A stretch of 64,000 nt of DNA from Novosphingobium decolorationis. Its GTDB lineage: Bacteria > Pseudomonadota > Alphaproteobacteria > Sphingomonadales > Sphingomonadaceae. Under the pieces are notes generated by a model. It made no database searches, was not told the DNA's origin, and saw only the letters and a list, made by a program, of their open reading frames with translations. The stretch's first letter is position 1. Each line of letters begins with the position of its first letter. The position numbers and the translations under genes were made by a program. Positions 42,593 to 51,642 of the stretch are shown here, piece by piece. The DNA lies in NCBI RefSeq assembly GCF_018417475.1, contig NZ_CP054856.1, positions 3,441,001 through 3,505,000 on the forward strand. The letters run 5' to 3'.

Positions 42593-43521
42593 CAGACGGT
42601 CTCCTTGGGGCGCAGGCCGAGCAGCTGGCAGATCGCGTAGGTCTGGTCGGCCTTGTTGAGCGTGTAGAAATGGAAGTTGCGCACGCCCCCGTCGTAGAGG
42701 CGCTTGCACAGGTCGGCCGCGGCAACGGCGGCGACCAGCGCGCGCGGGCCGGGGCGTTCGTCGAGATCGGCGAACAGCGATTCGAGCGAGGCGGGAATCT
42801 CGGTGTTCGCGGACATGCGGCGGATCGCGGCGAAGTTGGTGACGGGCATGATGCCGGGCACGATCGGCGCGGTGATGCCCGCGGCCAACGCCTTGTCGAG
42901 GAAGCGGAAATAGGCGTCGGCCGAAAAGAAGAACTGCGTGATCGCACGCGTGGAGCCCGCATCGATCTTGCGCTTGAGGTTGTCGAGGTCGCTCTGCGCG
43001 CTCGATGCCTCGGGGTGCATTTCGGGATAGGCGGCGACCGAGATCTCGAAATCGTGGCGCTTCCTCAGCCCTTCGACAAGCGCTGCGGCGCTGGCGTAAC
43101 CTTCGGGGTGGGCGCGGAAGACGCCGTTATCCTGGGGCTGGGGATCGCCACGCAGGGCGACAATATGGCGCACGCCTGCATCCCAGTATTCATCGGCGAT
43201 CTCGTCGATCTCGCCCTTGCTGGCCGCAACGCAGGTAAGGTGTGCGGCGGGGACCAGATCCGTTTCGCGGCGGATGCGCGCGACCGTCGCGTGGGTGCGC
43301 TCGCGCGTCGAGCCGCCCGCGCCATAGGTGACCGAGACAAATTTGGGGGCCAGAGGCGCCAGTTCGGTGATGGCGTCCCACAGCTGGGCCTCCATCTTCT
43401 CGGTCTTGGGCGGAAAGAACTCGTAGGAGACCGCAATGTCTCCGGCCATTTCGCCGAATAGCGGCGTATCGCCGCAGGGGGCGGACGTGGCAGCTTCGGC
43501 GGGTCGGGTCGTAACAGTCAT
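42592..43521 (-). CDS. metF: Methylenetetrahydrofolate reductase
   Basis: A 309-aa FAD enzyme making 5-methyl-tetrahydrofolate for methionine synthase. Motifs: VSYEFFPPKTEKME at the N-terminus (catalytic Glu), VSVTYGAGGSTRERT, HIVALRGDP and KRKIDAGSTRAITQFFF. ATG 43521 is preferred; an in-frame TTG at 43557 would add 12 residues. It follows the regulator gene by 87 bases and is coupled to the homocysteine-binding MetH gene. Confidence 0.96.
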   Translation of the reverse strand: MTVTTRPAEAATSAPCGDTPLFGEMAGDIAVSYEFFPPKTEKMEAQLWDAITELAPLAPKFVSVTYGAGGSTRERTHATVARIRRETDLVPAAHLTCVAASKGEIDEIADEYWDAGVRHIVALRGDPQPQDNGVFRAHPEGYASAAALVEGLRKRHDFEISVAAYPEMHPEASSAQSDLDNLKRKIDAGSTRAITQFFFSADAYFRFLDKALAAGITAPIVPGIMPVTNFAAIRRMSANTEIPASLESLFADLDERPGPRALVAAVAAADLCKRLYDGGVRNFHFYTLNKADQTYAICQLLGLRPKETV

Positions 43522-43608
43522 CGCTTCGCAATCTTTCGCTTGGGCCGCTTGGGGCAAGGGCGCCTCTTCAAGGGCACAGTCGTGGCAAAGGGCAAGTAAA
43601 CCGGCGTC

Positions 43609-44610
43609 TCAGGCAGATGCCGGGGCAGGCGTAGGGGCAGGGCAGGGCAGGCGCTCGGCAGTCCAGATCTTCACCGTCAGGGTGTCACCCGGAAGAGCAA
43701 TGGGCGGGGCGGGCGCGAAACCCGCGTCGGCCATGAGCGAGGCCATCTGTGCATCGGAAAATCCGAGTCGGGCATGGGCATGACGCTCGCGAAGTTCCTC
43801 GCGCTCGTGCGCGGCCAGATCGACGATGGCGATGCGCCCGCCTGCACGCGTGACGCGCGCGGCTTCGTCGAGGACGGGGCCGGGCGAGGGCGCGAAGTGG
43901 AGCACTTGGTGGAACAGCACGGTGTCGAAGCTGCCCGAATCGAAAGGCAGGTCGACGAAATCGCCGCGCACCAGGTCGACCTTGTCGGCGGGCAGCGCCT
44001 GGAGCCGGGCCCGTGCGATCTGGAGCATCTCCGGGTTGCGGTCGAGCGCGGTGACGTGGCTCGCGCTGTCGGCCAGAAGTTCGGCCATGCGGCCGGTGCC
44101 GGTGCCGATGTCGAGCAGGGCGCCCAGCTTTCCGGTCTGATTGCCCGGCGCGCAGCCGAGTGCGGCGATGAGCGCAGCCTCGACCGGCTCGTCGGCGCCG
44201 TGGAGCTGGCGCAGGGTATCCCATTCCGGCGCGTGGCGCGCGAAATAGGCCTGTGCATTGGCCTCGCGCGCCTCGCGGATCGAAGCGAGCTGGCGGCGGT
44301 CATCGCGGCAGCGATGCGCAAATTCGGGGTCGTCGCGCTCGGCAATGGTGAGCAGGCGCGCGGCGGCCGCCCCCATCTCGGGCTCGGAAGTTTCGCTCAC
44401 GGCCGTGCGCAGGAAGACCCAGCTGCCTTCCTTGCGGCGTTCGGACAGTCCCGCGTCGCACAGGATTCGCACATGGCGCGAAACACGCGGCTGGCTCTGG
44501 CCCAGCACTTGCGCAAGTTCGCCCACGGAAAGCTCCATGTGCGCCAGCAAACGCATGATGCGCAGGCGCGTCGGCTCCGAAAGGGCCCTCAGAAGTGGGT
44601 CGATTTGCAT
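43609..44610 (-). CDS. ArsR-family regulator fused to SAM-dependent methyltransferase (SahR-like)
   Basis: A 333-aa two-domain protein: an ArsR winged helix (residues 1-80; LLRALSEPTRLRIMRLL, recognition helix GQSQPRVSRHVRILCDAG) and a class I methyltransferase-like domain starting near 165 (LLDIGTGTGRMAELL, then DLVRGDFVDLPFDSGSFDTVLF). Such fusions next to met genes are described as SahR, repressors that sense S-adenosylhomocysteine; I recall this rather than having checked it. The methyltransferase domain is the natural SAM/SAH sensor. A 20-bp palindrome lies 9 bases before its start, so it probably represses its own operon: regulator-metF-metH-GNAT-metH. Confidence 0.9.
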   Translation of the reverse strand: MQIDPLLRALSEPTRLRIMRLLAHMELSVGELAQVLGQSQPRVSRHVRILCDAGLSERRKEGSWVFLRTAVSETSEPEMGAAAARLLTIAERDDPEFAHRCRDDRRQLASIREAREANAQAYFARHAPEWDTLRQLHGADEPVEAALIAALGCAPGNQTGKLGALLDIGTGTGRMAELLADSASHVTALDRNPEMLQIARARLQALPADKVDLVRGDFVDLPFDSGSFDTVLFHQVLHFAPSPGPVLDEAARVTRAGGRIAIVDLAAHEREELRERHAHARLGFSDAQMASLMADAGFAPAPPIALPGDTLTVKIWTAERLPCPAPTPAPASA

Positions 44611-44618
44611 GCGGGTGG

Positions 44619-44638
44619 ATATAAAGATATCTTTATAT
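44619..44638. promoter_or_regulatory. Perfect 20-bp palindromic operator of the met operon
   Basis: ATATAAAGATATCTTTATAT is its own reverse complement, stands out as pure AT-rich sequence in a GC-rich genome, and lies 8 bases upstream of the regulator start codon. ArsR dimers bind such sites. The position implies a very short leader or blockage of early elongation. It may also touch the divergent lipoprotein promoter. Confidence 0.8.
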
Positions 44639-44777
44639 GCGTGCAACCCCAAGGTTTGAGGCCACTTCCGCCCCCCATACTTCCTATTTGCGTTGCACCA
44701 TCGTCTCGTTTAAAGAGGCCTCCGCAGGCTTGCCTGCAAGCGTTGGCCCGTGGGCCAAACAATGCAAGGGGATTCGC

Positions 44778-44939
44778 ATGAAGAAGATTGCTTTCGCCGC
44801 GTTCGCGTCGGCTGCCGCTCTGGCTCTCGCAGCTTGTGGCGAGACTCCGGCTCCGGAAGCCACCGAGTCGGTTGAGACCGTGCCCGGTGACATGATGGCG
44901 ACGGACGCTCCGACCGAGGTTCCGACCGAGGCGATGTAA
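44778..44939 (+). CDS. Small lipoprotein (53 aa)
   Basis: A 53-aa precursor with a basic N-terminus (MKK), a hydrophobic segment and lipobox LAAC at Cys20 (FASAAALALAACGE). The mature 34 residues are acidic and rich in Glu, Thr, Pro and Ala (ETPAPEATESVETVP...). ATG 44778 has AAGGGG upstream. Divergent from the met regulator, and followed by two hairpins and a strong terminator. Role unknown; similar tiny acidic lipoproteins are common in sphingomonads as far as I recall. Confidence 0.8.
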   Translation: MKKIAFAAFASAAALALAACGETPAPEATESVETVPGDMMATDAPTEVPTEAM

Positions 44940-45047
44940 TCCGTTTGGAGGGCTGGCCGGCGCCTCGTGTTCCGGCGGCCCTCCGCGGCTTTCCACCCGG
45001 TTTCGGCCGGGACATCGGAAAGACCCACTTAAGCCAAGTGGACAAAG

Positions 45048-45073
45048 ACCCTCCCCTTTCGGGGAGGGTTTTT
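45048..45073 (+). terminator. Rho-independent terminator after the lipoprotein gene
   Basis: ACCCTCCCC-TTTC-GGGGAGGGT followed by TTTT, a textbook intrinsic terminator. A smaller hairpin CCACTT-AAGCC-AAGTGG lies just before it (45025-45041). Confidence 0.93.
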
Positions 45074-45161
45074 CGTTTTCGGCCCATGTTTTTGCAAACG
45101 ATGCGCGCCGAACTTCGAAGACATTTGCGCGATGCGCTGCAATGCGGCATCACCTGATCCC

Positions 45162-46787
45162 ATGCTCGATGCTTTCCGGATCGCGCTTGGTCAGCTCAAC
45201 CAGTCGGTCGGCGATATCGGCGCCAATGCGGATTCGATTCTGGCGGCCCGACGCGAGGCGCGCGATGCGGACCTTGTCGTTTTTCCCGAACTCCACCTGA
45301 TCGGCTACCCGCCCGAGGACCTGGTGCTCAAGCCCGCGCTGGTCGAAAAGGCGGCTGCCCAGCTTGAACGGCTGGCCGAGGCGAGCGGCGATGATGGGCC
45401 GGCCATGCTGGTGGGATCGGCCTTCGTGCGGGATGGTGCGCTGCACAATGGTGTGGCGTTGCTCGACCAGGGGCGGATCGCGGCGGTGCGCTTCAAGCAC
45501 GAGCTCCCCAACTACGGCACGTTCGATGAAATGCGCCTGTTCCAGCCCGGCCCCTTGCCCGAGCCGGTGATCCTGCGCGGCACCATGATCGGGGTGCCGA
45601 TCTGCGAGGATATCTGGCGCCCGGACGTGTGCCGTCACCTCGCCGACTTCGGCGCCGAGATGTTCATCTGCATCAACGGCAGCCCTTACGAGATCAACAA
45701 GGAAGCCCTGCGAATCGAGGGGATAGCCCGGCGCCGGGCGGGCGATACCGGCATTCCTCTCGCCTATCTCAACCGCGTGGGCGGGCAGGACGAGCTCGTC
45801 TTCGATGGCGGAAGCTTCGTCGTCAATGGCGATGGCCAGCTCGCTGCGCGTGCGCGGGACTGGGAGGAGCAGGTCCTGCAGACCTCGTGGACCCGCACCG
45901 CGCGCGGCTGGCGCTGCGACCGGGGCGATCTGGCGCAGGAGACGCCCCAGCCCGAGACGATCTACTGCGCCATGGTGCTGGCGCTGCGCGACTTTGTGGA
46001 ACGCAGTGCGTGCGAGGGCGTGGTGGTGGGCCTCGATGGCGCGCGCGATTCGGCGTTGGTGGCGGCACTGGCGGTTGATGCGCTTGGGCCTGAGTGCGTG
46101 ACCCTGGCGCTGGTCCCACCGTTGGCAGGCGGCGCGCAGGCGCTGGACGATGCGCGGGCCTGTGCGGACAGCCTTGGCGCCAGGTGCCGGGAGATCACGC
46201 TCGATTCGCGCATCGCAGAGGCCCTGGAGGCCCTGGATGTCTGTTTCGTTGGCCCTGAGCGGGAGGCGGGCGAGCGGCTTGCCGCACGCATGCGCGCGCT
46301 GGTGCTTGGGGCGTTTGCCGAGAGCCAGGGCGCGATGCTGCTCTCTTCGGCGACAAAGAGCGATTTCAGCCTTGGCCGCGCGCCCTCCTGCGCAAGCGCC
46401 ACGGGCGGTTACAGTCCGCTCAAGGATGCCTACGCGACGACGGTCGCCACGCTTGCCACATGGCGCAATGGCGCGATCCCGCACATCGGGCTGGGGCCGG
46501 AGGGGACGATCTTTACCGCCTCGATTCTGGCCCGTACGCCGCCGCTTCCCGACGGCGTGGACGACGCGGGGCGCCTGGATGCCATGCTGTTCGGCCTTGT
46601 CGAGCACGACAAGAGCATCGACCAGATGGTCGCGGACGGATTTCCCCGCGCGGTCCTGCGCCAGATCGAGGAGCGTCTGCATGCGAGCGAAGCCCTGCGC
46701 CGCCAGTCGCCGCCGGGCGTGAAACTGTCCCCAAGAAATTTCGGTCGGGATCGGCGCTATCCGATCACTCATGCGTTTCGCAGTTGA
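45162..46787 (+). CDS. NAD synthetase-like protein with degenerate ligase domain
   Basis: A 541-aa homologue of glutamine-dependent NAD synthetase. The nitrilase-type glutaminase domain is intact: Glu43 (FPEL), Lys112 (FKHELPNYGTFDE) and Cys148 (ICEDIW). The ligase domain is recognisable throughout but its ATP-PPi motifs are changed: LSGGIDS reads LDGARDS (291-297), the usual P-x-R/K-Y-T-S loop is PPLAGGAQALDD, TTGNKSE reads SSATKSD (395-401), and GYxTLYGD is lost (GRAPSCASA, 405-413). The C-terminal RRQSPPG and PITHAF are kept. It is therefore probably not a working NAD synthetase; a glutaminase or regulatory role is possible. ATG 45162 gives the family's usual start. Confidence 0.85.
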   Translation: MLDAFRIALGQLNQSVGDIGANADSILAARREARDADLVVFPELHLIGYPPEDLVLKPALVEKAAAQLERLAEASGDDGPAMLVGSAFVRDGALHNGVALLDQGRIAAVRFKHELPNYGTFDEMRLFQPGPLPEPVILRGTMIGVPICEDIWRPDVCRHLADFGAEMFICINGSPYEINKEALRIEGIARRRAGDTGIPLAYLNRVGGQDELVFDGGSFVVNGDGQLAARARDWEEQVLQTSWTRTARGWRCDRGDLAQETPQPETIYCAMVLALRDFVERSACEGVVVGLDGARDSALVAALAVDALGPECVTLALVPPLAGGAQALDDARACADSLGARCREITLDSRIAEALEALDVCFVGPEREAGERLAARMRALVLGAFAESQGAMLLSSATKSDFSLGRAPSCASATGGYSPLKDAYATTVATLATWRNGAIPHIGLGPEGTIFTASILARTPPLPDGVDDAGRLDAMLFGLVEHDKSIDQMVADGFPRAVLRQIEERLHASEALRRQSPPGVKLSPRNFGRDRRYPITHAFRS

Positions 46788-46843
46788 GGGATGAATGACG
46801 AGCCGGACCGCGGCAACGTGAAACCGGCGAATGGAGATGAGTT

Positions 46844-47836
46844 ATGGGAATGCTGGTGGACGGCCAGTGGCACGATGTCTGGTATGATACCGAGGCCAAC
46901 AAGGGGAAGTTCGAGCGTGAGAAGTCGGCGTTCCGCAACTGGCTGACGGCCGACGGGAGCCCAGGCCCTTCGGGCGAGGGCGGCTTCGCGGCGGAAGCCG
47001 GGCGCTATCACCTCTACGTCAGCCTGGCCTGCCCCTGGGCGCACCGCACGCTCATCATGCGCGCATTGAAGGGGCTGGAGGGAATGATCTCTGTCTCCAT
47101 CGTGCACTGGCACATGGCCGAGAACGGCTGGACCTTTGCCGAAGGGCCGGGCGTGGTGCCCGATCCGATCCACCATGCGCAGTACATGCACCAGGTCTAC
47201 ACGGCGGCGAAGAGCGACTATTCGGGCCGGGTGACTGTGCCGGTGCTCTGGGATCGCACGAAGGGCACGATCGTCAGCAACGAATCGGCCGAGATCATTC
47301 GCATGTTCAACACCGCGTTCGACGATCTGGGCGCGCGTCCGGGCGATTACTATCCTGAGGCGCACCGCGAGGCGATCGATGCCTTCAACGCGCGGATCTA
47401 CGACACGGTCAACAACGGCGTCTACAAGGCCGGCTTCGCGACCACCCAGGAGGCCTACGAGGAGGCGGTCTATCCCCTGTTCGGCACGCTCGACTGGCTC
47501 GAAACGCGCCTCTCGGCGAGCCGCTACCTCATCGGCAACACTCTGACCGAGGCCGATATTCGCCTCTTTACCACGCTGGTGCGTTTCGATCCGGTGTACC
47601 GGGGGCATTTCAAGTGCAACCTGCACTCGCTTGCCGACTATCCGAACCTTTCTGCGTATCTGCGTGACATCTACCAGGTACCCGGCGTCGCCGAGACGGT
47701 CGATTTCCGGCACATCAAGGGGCACTATTACCAGAGCCACGGCACCATCAACCCGACCGGAATCGTGCCGGCCGGGCCGCTCATGGACCTGGCCGCACCG
47801 CATGGCCGTGAGGGAATGGGGGGACTTGCCGACTAG
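46844..47836 (+). CDS. Glutathionyl-hydroquinone reductase-type glutathione transferase
   Basis: A 330-aa Xi-class GST (YqjG/ECM4 group). The redox cysteine is C63 in SLACPWAHRTLIMRA, the signature of S-glutathionyl-hydroquinone reductases, which strip glutathione from quinol adducts. VTVPVLWDRTKGTIVSNESAEIIRM is the glutathione-binding loop and LTEADIRLFTTLVRFD the helical-domain cap. Cytoplasmic. It follows the NadE-like gene by 56 bases. With the Old Yellow Enzyme and Kef genes elsewhere in the window it fits quinone and electrophile defence, but that link is inference. Confidence 0.94.
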   Translation: MGMLVDGQWHDVWYDTEANKGKFEREKSAFRNWLTADGSPGPSGEGGFAAEAGRYHLYVSLACPWAHRTLIMRALKGLEGMISVSIVHWHMAENGWTFAEGPGVVPDPIHHAQYMHQVYTAAKSDYSGRVTVPVLWDRTKGTIVSNESAEIIRMFNTAFDDLGARPGDYYPEAHREAIDAFNARIYDTVNNGVYKAGFATTQEAYEEAVYPLFGTLDWLETRLSASRYLIGNTLTEADIRLFTTLVRFDPVYRGHFKCNLHSLADYPNLSAYLRDIYQVPGVAETVDFRHIKGHYYQSHGTINPTGIVPAGPLMDLAAPHGREGMGGLAD

Positions 47837-47890
47837 GTGGACGCGCCGCCGCGCGCGGGCGGGCAATGAGGGCTTTGACCTCGCGCCCGC

Positions 47891-47908
47891 CTGCGCGTAA
47901 TCGCGCAG
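47891..47908 (+). promoter_or_regulatory. Hairpin overlapping the gltX ribosome binding site
   Basis: CTGCGCG-TAAT-CGCGCAG, a perfect 7-bp stem with a 4-base loop ending 4 bases before the gltX ATG. The CAGGG Shine-Dalgarno starts inside the stem. It could limit translation, or be the end of the preceding unit; no T run follows. Confidence 0.5.
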
Positions 47909-47912
47909 GGCT

Positions 47913-49241
47913 ATGACCACCACGCGCTTTGCCCCTTCGCCCACGGGCCTTCTTCACGTCGGCAACATCCGCACGGCCTTGCACAACTGGCTGCTGGCCA
48001 AGCGGTCGGGCGGACGCTTTCTGCTGCGCATCGACGACACCGACGCGGCGCGCTCGCGCGAGGACTATGTGGAGGCGATCCGGGCGGACCTTGCCTGGCT
48101 GGGCATCGCGGCCGAGGGCGAGGAGCGCCAGTCGCAGCGCTTTGCGCTCTACGAAGCCGAGTTCGAGCGCCTCAAGGGTGAGGGCCGCGTCTATCCGTGC
48201 TGGGAAAGCCCGCAGGAACTTGAACTCAAGCGCAAGGTCCTGCTGGGCCGCGGGCTGCCCCCGATCTACGACCGCGGCGCGCTTGCCCTTTCCGAGGAGG
48301 AAAAGGCGCAGAAAGTGGCGGCGGGAGACGCTCCGCACTGGCGCTTCCTGCTCGACCGCGACGAGCCGATTGCCTGGGAGGACGGCATTCGCGGCCCCCA
48401 GTCCTTCGAGGCGGCGATGATGTCGGACCCGGTGATCCGCCGCGCCGATGGTTCCTGGCTCTACATGCTGCCCTCGGTGATCGACGACATCGCGATGGGT
48501 GTGACCGACGTACTGCGGGGTGAGGACCACGTTTCGAACACCGCCGCGCAGGTGCAGATGTTCACGGCACTGGGCGGCACGGTCCCGCGCTTTGCCCACG
48601 AAGCCCTGCTGGTCGGCACCGAGGGCAAGCTCTCCAAGCGGCTGGGCTCGCTTGGCATGGCGCAGTTGCGCGAGGACGGGATCGAGCCCGAGGCGCTGAT
48701 TGCCCTGCTGGGGCGCCTGGGGACCTCGGATCCGGTCGATCCGGCGCTGCGTCTTGCGGACTTGGCGGCGAGCTTCGATCTTTCGCGCTTTGGCCGGGCC
48801 CCGGCGCGCTTTGACGAAACCGAACTGGCGCGCGTCAACGCCGCAATTGTCCACACGCTGCCCTACGAGGCCGTGGCGGAGCGTCTTCCGGACGGAATGG
48901 ATGCGGCGGCCTGGGAGGCGGTGCGCCCCAACCTGGCTCACGTCCATGAGGCGGCGGACTGGTGGCAGGTCGTCACCGGCCCCATCGCCGCCCCGGACCT
49001 GGCCGAGGAAGACCGCACCTATCTCGCCTCGGCTGGCGAGGTGCTGGAGGGGCTCGACTGGGAGCCGGGCGTCTGGAAGGCGCTGACCAGCGCGCTCAAG
49101 GAGGCGACGGGCCGCAAGGGCAAGGCGCTGTTTCTCCCCTTGCGTCTGGCGCTGACGGGTATGGAGCACGGGCCCGACATGGGCGCGATGCTGCCCCTGA
49201 TCGGCCGCGCAGCTGCGCTGGAGCGCCTGCGCGCCGTTTGA
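47913..49241 (+). CDS. gltX: Glutamyl-tRNA synthetase
   Basis: A 442-aa class I synthetase charging tRNA with glutamate. The HIGH-type motif is FAPSPTGLLHVGN at the N-terminus and the KMSKS-type motif GKLSKRLGSLG about residue 239; LRIDDTDAARS is also typical. At 442 aa it is shorter than the common 470, matching the second alphaproteobacterial GltX type that can have restricted tRNA specificity. No GatCAB genes are in the window. Confidence 0.95.
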   Translation: MTTTRFAPSPTGLLHVGNIRTALHNWLLAKRSGGRFLLRIDDTDAARSREDYVEAIRADLAWLGIAAEGEERQSQRFALYEAEFERLKGEGRVYPCWESPQELELKRKVLLGRGLPPIYDRGALALSEEEKAQKVAAGDAPHWRFLLDRDEPIAWEDGIRGPQSFEAAMMSDPVIRRADGSWLYMLPSVIDDIAMGVTDVLRGEDHVSNTAAQVQMFTALGGTVPRFAHEALLVGTEGKLSKRLGSLGMAQLREDGIEPEALIALLGRLGTSDPVDPALRLADLAASFDLSRFGRAPARFDETELARVNAAIVHTLPYEAVAERLPDGMDAAAWEAVRPNLAHVHEAADWWQVVTGPIAAPDLAEEDRTYLASAGEVLEGLDWEPGVWKALTSALKEATGRKGKALFLPLRLALTGMEHGPDMGAMLPLIGRAAALERLRAV

Positions 49242-49312
49242 CATGCGTCAAGGACGGCGTTTCAGGCCCGTCCTACTTCCCGCCCGTCAGCAGGTCGCAA
49301 GGGACTTACGCG

Positions 49313-49540
49313 ATGGGCTTCGTGATGATGATGGCGGTACATTCGCTGGCGACGACGGTCCTCATGGGGATCGGTCTTGTCGCCGTGCTGGGCGCGGGGC
49401 TGGTCGACGGCTACGTGTTCCTCGCCGTGATCGCGCTGGCCTTCGTGGCGGCCCTGCCGGTTACCTGGATAGTGCTGCGCATGTTGGGCGGCGCGGTGGC
49501 GATCCAGGATGAGGGCGCGGCGCCTTTGCGTCGGCCCTGA
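49313..49540 (+). CDS. Small two-helix membrane protein (75 aa)
   Basis: A 75-aa protein with two membrane helices (about 8-30 and 34-56) and a short polar tail. ATG 49313 has AAGGGA eight bases upstream. It resembles small membrane proteins often labelled CTP synthetase in databases by mistake; I assign no function. 71 bases after gltX, same strand. Confidence 0.75.
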   Translation: MGFVMMMAVHSLATTVLMGIGLVAVLGAGLVDGYVFLAVIALAFVAALPVTWIVLRMLGGAVAIQDEGAAPLRRP

Positions 49541-49603
49541 GGGGGCTGCGGACGCAGCCAGCGCCTTTCGCGCGGCCGCGTCCGCAGTACTCCATACTTC
49601 CTC

Positions 49604-50386
49604 TTATTCCATTACCCAGCCATGGCTGGCGAGCAGCGACTGGCCGGTCAGCGCGTTGGTCTGGAAGGCGGCGAAGAACAGCGCGACTTCGGCGATGTCC
49701 TCGACCGTGGTGAACTCGGTGTCGACGGTCTGGCCGAGCATGACCTTGCTGACCACCTCCTCTTCGGAAATGCCCAGTTCCTTGGACTGTTCAGGGATCT
49801 GCTTCTCGACCAGCGGGGTGCGCACGAAGCCCGGGCAGATCACGTTGGTGCGCACGCCCTTGGGGCCCGCTTCCTTGGCGATCACGCGGTTGAGGCCCAT
49901 CAGGCCGTGCTTGGCGGTGACATAGGCGCTCTTGAGCTTGCTTGCCTCCTTGGAGTGGACCGACCCCATGAAGATGATCGAGCCCGAGCCCTGCTTGTAC
50001 ATATGCGGGATCACCGCCTTGGAGGTGAGGAACGCACCGTCGAGGTGGATCGCGAGCATCTTCTTCCAGTCGTCGAACTTGAACTGCTCGATCGGGTTGA
50101 CGATCTGGATGCCGGCGTTGGAGACCAGCACGTCGACCGTGCCCCAGGCCTCGACCACGGCCTGGACCCCGGCTTCCACCTGCTCTTCGCTGGTCACGTC
50201 CATGGCGACCGCCATGGCATCGGCTCCGTAGGTCTGGGTGATTTCATCGGCAGCCTTCTGCGCGGCCTCCTGGTTGAGGTCGGCGATGGCCACCTTGCCG
50301 CCTTCCTCGGCGTACTTGCGGGCAATGGCGAGGCCGATGCCGCTGGCCGCGCCGGTGACGATGCAAACCTTGTCCTTCAGTTTCAT
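49604..50386 (-). CDS. bdhA: 3-hydroxybutyrate dehydrogenase (SDR)
   Basis: A 260-aa short-chain dehydrogenase oxidising D-3-hydroxybutyrate to acetoacetate with NAD+. Motifs: TGAASGIG cofactor turn, NAGIQIV, catalytic Ser in [10 protein letters not shown]-x-x-x-K as YVTAKHG, and the BdhA-like C-terminal end [16 protein letters not shown] 50386 has GGAGAGAG upstream. It follows the patatin-like gene (83 bases), suggesting joint use in polyhydroxybutyrate turnover. Confidence 0.93.
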   Translation of the reverse strand: MKLKDKVCIVTGAASGIGLAIARKYAEEGGKVAIADLNQEAAQKAADEITQTYGADAMAVAMDVTSEEQVEAGVQAVVEAWGTVDVLVSNAGIQIVNPIEQFKFDDWKKMLAIHLDGAFLTSKAVIPHMYKQGSGSIIFMGSVHSKEASKLKSAYVTAKHGLMGLNRVIAKEAGPKGVRTNVICPGFVRTPLVEKQIPEQSKELGISEEEVVSKVMLGQTVDTEFTTVEDIAEVALFFAAFQTNALTGQSLLASHGWVME

Positions 50387-50469
50387 GTGCGTGCTCTCTC
50401 CAGTTATCTCGTCGGCGTCCGGGCCTGCCCGTCTGTGCGGTGCCTGCTGGGCGCTTGCCGTGCGCGTAT

Positions 50470-51642
50470 TCAGCCGCGTTCGCGTTCGCAGGCAAGATCG
50501 AATGTGGCGATCTCGTCCGGTTCGATGGCGCGCTCCAGCCATTCGGGGTGTTCGAGCGAAAAGATCGCGTCGGCCTTGCCCGCCTGCCAGTGCTCGTCGA
50601 CCGTCATCCGCGAAAACTCGTAATCCTTGGAATTGGTTTCATAGCCGCGCGGGCGGTTGATGAGGTGCATGATCGCGACCGGACCTTCCGGGCGGCAGGA
50701 GAGCAGCTTGGCGAGGTCGGGATCGTCCTTCAGCTCCTCGGGCAGCTTGTCGGCGAGGCGGTGCGCGGCGGCGCGCAGCGCTTGGAGCTTGCGCGACATG
50801 TCGGTGCCCTGGCGGGTGCGGCTGGAGAAGCGGATGTCCTTCTCGCGCTGGGCGATGTCGGCCATCGTGCGCGGGACTTCGCCGCGTGCGGCGAAGAGGT
50901 CGATCTGGAAGACTTCCATCGCGCAAGCGGGGCGGTTGTCGAGCACGTACTGCAGCGGCGTGTTCGAGACGAGGCCGCCGTCCCAGTACCACTCGCCCTC
51001 GATCTGGACCGGCGGAAAGCCCGGCGGTAGCGCGCCGCTTGCCATGATGTGCTCAGGGCCAATCGGACGTTCCAGGTTGTCGAAGTAGACGAAGTTGCCG
51101 TTGAGCACGTTGACCGCGCCTACGCTGAGCCGGGTCTCGCCCCTATTGATGCGCTCGAAGTCGACAAGTTCGAGGAGGCTCGCGCGCAGCGGGGTGGTGT
51201 CGTAGTAGGAGAGCTCGCCGAACTCGGCGGGCCATTCGGGCAGCGGCACCGGAAAGCGCGGGTTGAAGAAGCCCGGGATGCCGAGCGTCGAGGCGAAGAG
51301 CGCCGAGGCCTCGTTGAAAGTGCGCCGGGCAAAGCCGATGGGTTCATCCAGCTTGTAGAGCAGTTCCGAGGAGGCCCGCTCCCAGAAGGTGCGCAGCGCC
51401 TTGACGCGTTCGCCCACGGGATTGCCGGCGATCAGCGCGGCGTTGATCGCGCCGATGGAGATGCCCGAGATCCAGTCGGGCCGCATGTCCTCGGCGGCAA
51501 GCGCCTCGTAGACTCCGGCCTGGTAGGCACCGAGCGCGCCGCCGCCCTGCAGGACGAGCGCGGTATAGGTGCCCGCCTCGCGTCCGGAACGGCTGGCAAC
51601 CGGGCCCCATGGGGCGCGGATCGGCGTATCCTGGTAGTTCAT
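50470..51642 (-). CDS. Patatin-like phospholipase with DUF3734 region
   Basis: A 390-aa serine hydrolase. The oxyanion motif is [20 protein letters not shown], the nucleophile is in [12 protein letters not shown], and the Asp of the dyad is in [13 protein letters not shown]. The C-terminal third corresponds to DUF3734, with repeated basic and aromatic residues. Patatins with this tail often lie beside 3-hydroxybutyrate dehydrogenase, so a role at polyhydroxybutyrate granules or membranes is plausible. ATG 51642 has GGGGAAG upstream. Confidence 0.92.
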   Translation of the reverse strand: MNYQDTPIRAPWGPVASRSGREAGTYTALVLQGGGALGAYQAGVYEALAAEDMRPDWISGISIGAINAALIAGNPVGERVKALRTFWERASSELLYKLDEPIGFARRTFNEASALFASTLGIPGFFNPRFPVPLPEWPAEFGELSYYDTTPLRASLLELVDFERINRGETRLSVGAVNVLNGNFVYFDNLERPIGPEHIMASGALPPGFPPVQIEGEWYWDGGLVSNTPLQYVLDNRPACAMEVFQIDLFAARGEVPRTMADIAQREKDIRFSSRTRQGTDMSRKLQALRAAAHRLADKLPEELKDDPDLAKLLSCRPEGPVAIMHLINRPRGYETNSKDYEFSRMTVDEHWQAGKADAIFSLEHPEWLERAIEPDEIATFDLACERERG

